Shown one piece after another: positions 42,001-54,000 of a stretch of 64,000 nucleotides of DNA; position 1 is the stretch's first letter; the number at the start of each line of letters is the position of its first letter. Source of the DNA: Sinohyriopsis cumingii (taxonomy: Eukaryota; Mollusca; Bivalvia; Unionida; Unionidae). The position numbers were made by a program, and so were the translations under genes. The notes under the pieces were generated by a model. The model did not search any database. It was not told where the DNA came from and worked only from the letters and a program-made list of their open reading frames with translations. The stretch lies in NCBI GenBank assembly GCA_028554795.2, contig CM068838.1:86866944-86930943 (forward strand). The letters run 5' to 3'.

Positions 42001-45000
42001 AAGTGCAATTAAATCCTCCTCACTACATTAAAAATGAAATAAACATTATATTCCAAAGTGTCTTTTTGATAATTGCAATTGAAAGACTTCATATATTTCC
42101 CACATTATGGTTTTAACATCTAATGACAGAACAGAAACACACTTGCAGATGTCAACATGCTGGTCCGTCGCTGATGAAATCCAATGTACTTCATGTAGAA
42201 TTGGTATAGATAAAACCAGTGCATAATCACAAAATTTCGTAGAAACAACAAAAATTGAAAAATCTATTCATTCCAAATCAAAAGGAAAAGTTGTTGCAAT
42301 GCACCTTCATTCACAATATGACTCCAAATTTCAATTTTAAGTAGACCAAAATGTCATTTTCTTTCGAAAGATACGTCTAGCGTGTGACTAATTCAAATTT
42401 ATCTGGGCAGAGTTATGTGCGCATTATAATATTGTTGCTGTGTAATAATGAATTTGCATTAGGTAGAATAAGTAAAAGAGCATATAATAAAATGGCTACT
42501 GCATTTGTATGGGAAAATATGAACTCGTTTTGTCAGATGAATATACTGCACTCCCAAGGTCATGCAGTATTTCCATCTGAAAAACTCATTCATATTTTCC
42601 CATACAAATGCAGTAACCTATAAATAAAACATATGCATGATACATACTCCATCTTGACTAGTCCTTCCAAATCAAGAGTCTTCATTACTCCTAAAAATGA
42701 AAAGAAAAATTTAAAGGACAATACATACCAATTATAAATTTAGGTGAACTTAAAATATTTTCAATGTAAGCATGATAAAGGGCCCATGTCTTTACAATAT
42801 GCTTAGTACAGCCAAAAATAGATGAAAACAAGGTTTTGGGAGAGCCCCGAATTCTGGGACCATAATTCCTTAAATAAATAATGATGTTGAATATGGGAAT
42901 GCAACTCATTCAAGGTATCTCAAGACAATGGTGCATGATGATTTTAGCTGAAATCCAACATTCCTTCTACAGCTATGTAATGGAAACCAACGCTCGAAGG
43001 ACAGGCAATCAGGAATCATAACTCATATAAATGATAGTGTGGAATTCTGGAATTAGACACATTAAAACTTTTAGCAATACAAAGGTGCATCTCAACTTTT
43101 TTGTGAAATCCAACTTGCACTGATATAGTAAGGTTACAGAAACATCTCAAGTCAGAATGACACACAATCATGGGCCATACTTCCAGTAAGTAATGTTATG
43201 GAACAATAGAAATTATACTCATTTAAAGTCTGATAAAAATAACAATGCATATCAATTTTTGCTGAAAACTTAAAATTCGTATTAAAATTCTCCTATGGAA
43301 AACAAAGCCAGAAAAGGCAATCAGGTGGAGTAAGTCTTGCAAATGATGTCACAGAAGGTTTATAATCAAACTCATTCAGTGTCTCATTAATATAAAGCAG
43401 CATACCAAATTCTGTTTAAGTCCAAAATTGATATAGACAATTTGTGTTGCAGAAACCTGTTATAAGGACAGGAAATCTGGAGCCATAACTCTTCTAATGA
43501 TGTTATAAATGGATAGAAATTAGTCATTTAAGGTCTCATCAATAGAAAGTCACATTCCAAGTTTGGTTGACATGCAAACATCCCCAGCAAAAGTTATGCT
43601 CTAGAAACTAAAGTCACATGGATGGATAGTCAATCAAGAGGCCATTTCTCCTCTTAATAATATACATACATGCCAAGTTTGCTGGGACCTAAATAGGGAG
43701 ATCAGTGTTCATAATCTGGGAGATTGGGTCCCAATCAGGGAGATTAGCATAATAACACATTTTTATCATAAATTCAAGGGTGAAAGTGCGCTTTGTACCA
43801 AAAATTTTACAATGAATAACAGTTATTCAACTTTATTAATTTTTTGTAAGTGATTTTCACGATCTTCACACATTTTAATTTGTCTATCCAAGCACTGTTG
43901 AACTTGCAAATAAATTTCTTCTTTTACAATTTCATATTTTCCTTCAAATCCATTAGTGTATGTTTTAACATGGTACCAAACTTCTTATATTTCCAAAGAG
44001 TTCAAGAACTGTTTCCTACTTGTTAAGTTGCCTACAAACTGTTATACATAAAACATTACTCCGTACTGAAATACTGAAGAACTGTTGTTGTTGTTGTTGC
44101 TGTTGTTGTAGGATTTAATGCCATTTTGCAACACGAGATAGGCTTTACATGGCAGCCAGCATAAATGGTGGAGGAAGAACCCGGGAAATACCCAGAAAGA
44201 ATCACCAAACCAAGAGAAGCTACTGATAAGCTTTCTCACGAAACCACACTGGCCAAGCCCGAGACTCGAACCCACACAGACAGAGGTGAGATGGCAGTGA
44301 TCCATAACAGAGAGCGCTTTAGACCACTTGGCCACTCGGGGCCTCTACTGAAGAGTAAAAACACTTATGTATGTACAAAAAATGCATCAGAAAATGTCAT
44401 ATATCAAGACTTGATTGGTTGTTAGGCTGATAAGAACTTGACTGATGGATTAAGATAGTTGTAAACAGCATACTGAATGTTGTTTTAGCTGGCAATAATA
44501 TATGCTTGGCAGATGTTGTTTTAGCTTGAGTGTGTGTTTGTTTATGTTCTGGATTTTTATCATACCTCTAACAATATTTCAGTCAAATTGCTACAAAGTC
44601 TGCAGTTTTAGCTTGAAATACCTCTGGTCAGAAGTTCTGTGATTTCTGTGAGTTTTTGTCAGCAAACTGGTACATCAAAGGATTGGGGGACAAAATCAAA
44701 AGAATATTGGACAATCCAGAAGGCTTGGTGTGCATGATCATTGATGGCTAAAAATCAAACTTAATCAAGCTTTCAAAGTAAAGTTATGCTGGAGTAACCA
44801 CAAGTCAGGAAGCTGGGAACAACTCCTATGAATGAGGTCATGGATGGCAGAAAACCAATATTATTCAGGACCTTATCAATACAGAGCTGCCTATACTACT
44901 GGGTTCAAATTCAACAATCCTTGGTAAAGATGTCTTGTAGAAACCATAGTTAGGAGGACAGACAATCAAGGGCCATAACTCATCTAAAGGAGGATAAAGA

Positions 45001-48000
45001 AGGCTTAAAATCTCATTTGCTTGAGATCTTTGCTATATAAAGATGCATATCACATTTGATTAAAAACCAACAATCCCAGCAAAGTTATCTTGTGGAAGAC
45101 AAGTTATTGACTAATGGAAGAACAGACCAAATGAGAATGTGATTACATCACTCCCTTGATAACTCTTGCCTTGATAACTCAGGAACTTGCTTAAAATGCA
45201 GAGACAGTTGTGGATCCCATTTTTTTTTTACTAGTACCAAAAATCTGACATTTATATAACATGAAAAAAAATGAGATTAAAATTGGTAACTGAACCTTGA
45301 TAAATCACTCATTCTGTTGTAGAAAACAGTTGATATGTCCTGGAAATCTGAATCAACATTATGAAATTATCAACTTTTAATTAAAAAAATCATGTAATTT
45401 GTTAAAATTTATTTCCAAAAACATTCCTGGTACACCATAAATAACAGTATGCAATAAAATTTTGATGAATGAAATTGTCACTAAATCCTACTTGAGGTAG
45501 CACTGTAATAAATAAATACCAATTAAATAAGTTTTTATATCAAGTGAAATGCATGTTTTATTTATATCTTTTAGTTGGTTTAAGTGTAATAATCATAAAT
45601 ACAATGTGCCCTGTTGTATTCAAACGTGAAATATGTCAATCTACCGCAACAGTTATGTTCGTGAGCATTTCTGCTAGAACCTAATTAAGTGCCAATGGTG
45701 TTTTGATACCTAATTTGTATAAGTATTTGTTGTATTACTGCACTGAATTAAAAGCCAACCTCCTTGTATTACTACATTAATTACTTCTTTTTTATCAAAT
45801 AATGGGGATGGACTAATTGAAAAGTTGAAAGGCATGCAAATCCAACTTGCATATGAGCTAGTGGCCCTGGTCTAGTGTCAGGTCAACTTATTTCAAGCAA
45901 TCAATCAAACACTGTTAATTTTTTTGGGGGGGGAGAGCACAATTAAACAACCTTAATTTAGCATACTCATTCACAAAATGTGATCAACAATAGCAAGACA
46001 ACCAAGCTAAATGAAGACTTGATAACATAAAATTCTGTTTCACAGATATGTTTATTAATGAAAAGCAAGTTTCAGAGTTTGTAAAGTTAATTTATAATTC
46101 CTGAATTGGCACTCAGAGATTTCCTCATGAATGAGAAGTTTTAGTATTACTTATAATGAAATCGTGGCATAAATATTTTATTAAAGAACAATAAAAAATA
46201 TTTGACTTTCGATGATGATGGATGTTTCATGAACTAAATGTTCTGGTTTTTTTTTTTTTTTTGTTTTTATGTTTAAATAAAATGAATCTTGCTTGGTTGC
46301 GAATTTGAATCAATAGCTAGTCTGGTTCCCTGCTTCATATGCTCCTTCAGTTATATCCCACAAGAGTAGAGAGCAAAGCAGGGAGCATAAAGGTCAGGGC
46401 ACCAGACTACTCAACATCATAAAGCAGTGATGTAATACACAGTGTTTTTGTGTACATGTGAAGATTGTTGAAACCAGCTGTAATAATGTAAACAATCTCT
46501 CAGTGGTTGGACATCTTGAAAATAAAAGTCATTTTTACACAAAAACAAAAAGGTGATTGATTGACATTTATTCCCAATATGATTTTAAAATGAGTATTCA
46601 GCCATTAAACAGATCAATATGCTCACCCCACCCCCACCCTGGTTTACTCAAGTGTTCAGCGAGGATGGTATCATTTCATATTGTTACGGAGGTCCCTTGA
46701 TAACTCATGTCCTTGTTTATAGTATGGTCTATGTTTTTGGACCCTGTTGTGTGCGAGTTATTGAGGGAGAGGTGTACTATAGGTGACTAAAAACTGTCAA
46801 GTGGGGCACTAATAAGAAGAATTCATGCAGATCATGACTTTAGGTAAATTTGAGGTAAGTATACATAGATGTAACTGTAAGTTATATGTACTAATTAATA
46901 GCATCACACATTAAAACCTATTTCATTTTGTTAAAGGTAAGATTTCTTTCAAACTGAGTTTCAGTTATTAGTATCACAAACTTCGAGCTTGCATCATTTG
47001 AAATGTGCTAAGATGACATCAAAATAAAATTATGCAATTTATACTGCAGGACTCAAGCTTACCAAACTTGAAATTGAGGAGACTAATCTCAAATTTCATT
47101 TTCTCAATTCCTACAGTCAGCTGATGATTGCAAGGATCCAGTCCTAGTGTGACTAGGAAGGTTTGCTGCATCCTTGATTCAATCCATCCCATGTCCACAC
47201 AACAGTCAACAGCCAGGCAGGAAATGTCAACATGACAAGCCATTGAAGTACCAAGAGAAACTTGTGGTAAGCTCAATGGACAGTCTGGAAAACAAAATGG
47301 GCAACATCAAAACTTTACCTGTAAATATTTAGCTAATAATGTTTTTGGAATCCATGATTCTGAAACTTTTAAAACACATTTTGCCAAACTTCAGTTAAAA
47401 GGCTTTTTCTTCTTACTCATTTTCAAAAGCTAGATTTTGAAATATTTGATTGTGTTTGATAACACCAAGCAATAATCCGCTTAAACTAGGTGGTGAATGC
47501 AATTTGTGTGGACATTTCAAATTGTATACATGTCTCCATCCATTACTGTGCTCTTTGCCATGAAACCAGAACATGTAAGGCAACAAAATATTAGATGACT
47601 TTTTCCATAACTGAAAATCAAAAGAATAATAAGGATAAGGTAAAACTTCCACCACTAACCATACCCATTATTATCTCTATTTTACATTTCAAACTTTAAT
47701 TGGAAAAAAAAGGTGTTTTGGGGGATTTAAAACAAATTTTAATGTAATACTTACCTATTATATTTGCACTGTTACACTTTTGCAGCTCAAGCCAAAGATT
47801 CCTTCCTCTACTTAGTGACAGACAAGCCAGAAATGAAAAGAACGTGATCCCAGTCTGATAACTTAACCATATCCAACTTAAAGAATATCATTCTCTTTTG
47901 ACTTCAACTGCTGGATATCAGAGAGGGGTGGAAGAAGGGAATCTTTTCTAAAAATTAGTTTATCCCACAAAAATATTTTTTTAGCAGTAATACATTGATT

Positions 48001-51000
48001 CCTACTATTACATTGCTGAATTTACCAGTTAGAAGTGAGACTGACGCCTTCAAAATAAACTAGTAGAGGAAAGTGGCACTTACTCTTACTACAGGAGTCT
48101 TCCCTAAGTTAAGCTGGAAGCTGGCTTGACCACATGTTGTTCTGCTATGACTGAATCCAAAGAATAAGTACAAAGATCAAAGGTAAAAATATGACAGAGT
48201 TAGACTGCCTCTTGATGAGGGACTGATGAATTCTCTTGATAGTGAAATTATTCATCTGGAAATTCCTGCTGCCAAAGCACCAGAGGAATGCTTGCAAGGA
48301 AGAAAGAAATGATTCCAACAGTTACTTCCCCTTTTCCAGAAAGCCAAATACAACTGTAATGCTGACACTGGAGGTAGCTGAATTTCAGCTTCAAACTCAG
48401 GTTGGCAAAGATGAGAAACCAAATTATAGCTGCAAATGAACCATACATAACCCTTTTTCCACTGACAGGGCATGGATTTTACTCCACCTTACCAATGCAA
48501 AGGATGCAAAGGAGAGCAGGGAGACTGTCTTAAAGGTAAAGTTCTCCAAGGAAGCTTCTCCCATAATGGGGTTTCTATAATGCCCCAAACTGCACATGAA
48601 AGGTTCCATCTAGGCACCAGTGAATGAGATACTGAAGCTAAAATACCTGATGAAATATAAAAGCTGAGGCAATGCTGTAACCAAGAGAGAATGTATTAGA
48701 GTATTAGAGAGTGCTGCCCTACAGTCCGTCCTAATGGTACATAAAGAACATTCTCATTCCTTGAAAGAAAGAGAAGAAATTTGCAACTGTGGTTATGGGA
48801 GTACAGAAAGGATCAGCATATTTCCGTTGCATCAGTTACACTGTAGGCTTTGGTTGATTGCCTTCTGACTGTGATGCAGATGGAACCTCTCTGAAAAAAG
48901 TGGTCTTAGTGCATCATTTTTTGGATATGAGCCAAGAGTGTGAAAGTGGAGAATATGTGGATTTTTGTTTAAGAAAGAACCTTGGTGGTGCGATAGCAGG
49001 TCCCTACTATAAGGTAATCTCCTTGGCTCCTGCATCAACCGGATGAGTACATGTGTGTGTCTGTGTGTGTGTATGTATGGATGTATGTATCTGAGTGTGT
49101 GCATGAATGCATGCATGCAGTGCATATGTATGTATATATGTATGTAATACAGTACCTCAGCACACTAGCAGCTATATGGTGCCAACAATAGATAAAAGAG
49201 ATCATGGATCACCATCACTGGGCGAGTTATCAAGATGAGTCAAGAAATATAGTCCTGCCTCAGCGATAGACCCGAGGGATTAATTTGAAAGGTGGAATGG
49301 TGAAAGTGAACATTCCACTTCAGATTGAAAACATCCACCACCCACGTCCCCTTTACTGGCACTGGAGAGACATAAAGAGGTAGCTTGTTCATCAGTCTCA
49401 TAGTCAACATCATAGGAGGTTCCAGACTTCCAAACACAGAGAAGGAGCATGCATAGCTCCTTCACATGTGATTGATGTTTGTCCAAGGCAAACCTAACAC
49501 AAAAATGCCTAATGAGGTTGACAGAACCCTGTAGAGCTAGATACATTGCCCAATGTCTATACTGTTGAGAACCTTAGTGCAGTTCAATGCTGTGAATCAG
49601 GACTCCAGTAAAAAACCAGTGCTGACATAGTCAATAACTCAATATTGCTGTAACGGGATCTCGGGGGGGGGGGGGGGGGGAGGGGGTCCAAAACAGACAG
49701 TGGGTTCATGTGCAGTCTTCAGTTTGCCAGATGCAGGAACTGAGGAGGACAAAAATGACATCTCCCTTGGGGAACAAATTCTGCAGCCACATTCAGAGCT
49801 ACCAAGTCTTGCCCAAAGACCTGCTAAGAAAGACTGATTCTTTTATTCTGTCTGTGAGAAACCAAACTCTTCATTGACTGGAGAGGAAATTCATCCCCAC
49901 ATACACAAAATCCTGAGAATGAATATGATCCAACATCTCTAGGTCAAGAATTAGACCCAAACAAGTAACCTTTAACCAATAGAGGGACTAAGGGACAGGT
50001 CCTTCAAAGACTTTCTCTAAGGACATTGTATAACACTGGATAGGAACCCCTAATGAGCCATCATTCACCCCCATCAACCTAGTAAAGTTCTGGGGACAAA
50101 GGCAAATCTAACATGAAGAGCCCAAAATTGAAACACCTCCTGGCCCATAAAAAACTGAAAGTATTTCCTGTGGGATGGAAAGAAGCGTGTACACGTCTTT
50201 TCTCCATTGTATTTACCAGCATTTACCCACACCTTACCATATAATATAGACTGAAAGAAACAAAATAGCAAGACTCAACACTGGGTAGGAGATAGTTACT
50301 CTGACACTGCATTAATACTGGGTAGGAGATAGTTACTCTGTGTTAATACAGGGTAAAATACCACTTCACTATGCAAGGTGAGAAAAAAAAACATTGGGGA
50401 GGGGGAACGATGAAAAAAAGACACCAATACACACAAATAAAGCAAGGAATGGTGAGAAAAACTACAACAAACTGTCTCTGTTAGGCCAAAAAGAATCCTA
50501 CAGACAACAAACAAAGAACAATTTTGCTGATCATCCAGAGACACAAGTGCACAACAATCCATGAGACATTACTAAGGAAGCAGACTGGGATAATGTTGTT
50601 TCATGCTCATGTTCAATTGCTAACTGAAAAAGGGAATTTTTACCTTGGACTGGGGATTTATCATCCTGAAAAAGGGAAGTAATGCAATAAAAGTGGGTAA
50701 TGTATTACAGCTACTAAATCTTTAGTTAAAGGGACATCTGTTAAGTATACATCATGTCAGTAGACATTAGGAGCTAAGCATTATCCACACTTTTTCTGCT
50801 GAGATGGAGAAGAAACTCAATTGCAAGTGTGTTAATGGAACTGAAATAGCCCACAAAAGTGCCTGGGAAAATGACCCAAACAATAAAGTTAACCAATGAA
50901 GGAAAGGATGATCAGAAAAGGTAACACTCAGGACTGTTCCAGTAAAACATACCTGGGACCCAGGAAAGGCACTTTTAAGGTCGGGTGCTCATCCACAGAT

Positions 51001-54000
51001 GCAATTTAGAACTTTCTCATCATTTTCATATGAATTCTCTGAATCAAAGTATCCTAGCATATATTTTTTTTAAAACTGCATTCTCTGGGTTTAAATGGAA
51101 CAACCCTCATACAACACTGATGGTGGGGCATAGAAATTAGTAATTGTAACAAAGACAAACAAACAAGTACATTCATAGTGTGAAAGCCCTACCTGATTTC
51201 CAACGGTTTCCGTTAACCTGTGAGTATGGAACCTGGGCATGACTGCAACGATCTGACAGCAGATACTGACTGATCCCCAGCTGCTCAAGAAGTCGATCCT
51301 GTACCAATGCCGGCAAACTTGTGGATGAATCATACGTATTGCCATAGGCAGCCTTCAGCCAGTTACCAAATGTAAAGTCTGGAAAGGATATATAAAGTCA
51401 GATTATTCTACCATTCTTTACAAGTATATCAAATGTAAAATCTGAAAAGGATATATAAAGTCAGATTATTCTACCATTCTTTATAAGTGTATCAAATGTA
51501 AAGTCTGGAAAGGATATATAAAGTCAGATTATTCTACCATTCTTTACAAGTGTATCAAATGTAAAGTCTAAAATGAACACAGAAAGTCAAACTAATGTCA
51601 GCCAAAATTTTATAACTGCATCATTTACATCAATATGGCTATTAACCAATCAAAAGTTGCTATTTGCTCATTCAACAAGGTGACTGACTTTGCAGTTGTT
51701 CTTATAGTTCCATCAATTTTGACAGTATATATAACATCATACTATGTTGCAGTTCTTTGCCATACGATAGCAGAACTAAATTCATCCTTGACATTTCTTT
51801 TGGATGTTTTATTTCCAGTCAAATATAAATTAAAAGTCCCGGAAGTGTTTATGTTGACTATGGTAACCTAAATGTTTTCACCTACCATAAACAAAATTCT
51901 TATTTGCATGCTAAGTTATGGATTACACCATATTCCTAACCTTTCTTTTCTGACATAAACATTCATAATAAAAAAATAATGTAAAACATTTAGATCAGTT
52001 GGAACTATTTTTATTTTTAAAACTATACTATTTAAAAATAAATATATGGTTGTTAAATTTATTAATACAAATCTTTGCAAATTTTTCAAATGGTTGCCAT
52101 AAATGAAAAGGTATTATTGTGGCATTATACTACTGATATTTCAATTAAACAAGGTCAAAGTACTGTAATCACAATAATTTTAGCAAATTTAATAAGGAAA
52201 CTAATTCTCGCTAAAATTATATGCCCAGTCAAGTTTAATGAGGATGAGATAGGCAGTTCTGGACGGTTGTAATAGAGGTCAGATCTTAACAGACACTATT
52301 TTACAAATGCAGTGTTAACCATTTAGGGAAGAACTCAAAAAGTGTGCAGACTGACTTGTGAAAATTTTTAACAAATGTTCCAGTATTATTTTCAACTGTA
52401 TTTAAAAATTCTTCACCACTGGCAGTAAATCCTGCTATACCACAAAAAAATGCACATTATTTCCTATTGGTAATTCACTCAGATATTGTGTTGCTAAAAT
52501 ATTCAATACAATGTGTGGTGTTATGTTGTGATCTGCAGTAACACATGTAAGCAATAAACACGATTAAAACTGATCAAGACAGAGCTTCAACTGGCCTGTA
52601 AAAGCCTATCACAATTTTTGTTTCCTGAAGGACTAGCTGTTTGCATTAGGTTAACTTGTATGCATCCAAACACTATCTGATTATATAACACCATGTGTCA
52701 TATATTTGCATCTAATTTCATACTGAACCAATTTTTTTAAAATGTGAAACAAAACTTTGAATACTATGGATAAAGTTTTGAAATAAATTAATTCAAATAA
52801 ATGTATGTATGTATATATTGGGTAGCATTGTATGGCACTCCAGCACAAAAGTGTCAATATAGTGTCAACAAATGGTCAAATTCCAAAAGTGTCAATATAG
52901 TGTCAACAAATGGTCAAATTCCAAAAGTAGTAAAATGAATTGCAATAATATATGCTGCTAAATTCTTTTAAAAATTTTAAACTATGTATAAGATAAATAA
53001 AAATATATAGATGTTAAAATTCTGTAAAATGTATATATAAAAAAAGATAATGGTAACACATATAAAATCCTTTAAACACAATAAAAATTTGTGTTGCATA
53101 AATCACATTCTCTTAAAATTTCCAGGAATTTATTGGGTGGTGTGTCATTGTATGGTTTCACCAAGCAGTTCATTTTAAAATACTTCTGTCCCAAAATTGA
53201 CACAATCAACAAGAATGTGCTTCATTGTCAGTGTAAACACTCTGGTCAAGGTTCACCATTCAGGTGGTATTCATAAGTCAGAGATGTGTAACCCATACAC
53301 GATCAACATAATACAATCTCATCTTTCCAATTTGCCATACAAGGGATGCAACTCTCCAAAAGTGGGTTTTATATTTTTTAGTTTGCGGAGTTTTCATTCC
53401 AAATATTCTGCCAAGAATGGCAAACATGCTGATTCATATAATATTTGAAGTCAGTATTTGGAATCTTTCATCTAAAAATGGGTGACTACTGGGTAGCTTT
53501 GGCCGATTCATCTTCCCTTTCATTAACCTTTATGCCAATGTGACTAGGCAGCCATCAGTACAGAATACTTTTCCCAGATTGTATGAGAACATCTTGTTTC
53601 TGAAATATATGCGATACTGGTTGTCAAATACAAGATTCTGCAAGGCTTTATGGTGGCAAGTGAACCTAAAAAGTTGATATAATTTATTTTTTTAGGAGAT
53701 TCCGACATTAGTTTTGAGTATGGCCATAATTTCTGCATTAAAAATTAAGGATTTATCTGGTAACTTGTTCAAGATGTTGCATGAGGTGTTTCAACTTTGT
53801 CTCCATCTTTCGAACCATCTATATACAGAGCTGCATAACCAGCTGTATACTTACTGGATAGGGCAAATCCATGATTGTAGTCACACTGCACTGCCGACAA
53901 AATGGTATTATTGAATATCTGCTGTTGTAGGTAGCATTCTCCTTGTGTGTCATTAAAACAGATGCTGAGTTTAAGGTCCAGGAGATATTTCCTGTTTCTC

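Noticed and set aside
53769..53854. Extending exon 5 through the continuous open frame to 53769
   Set aside because: The segment encodes an RNase H motif of a LINE, and a good donor at 53855 restores the standard 167-nt B length.
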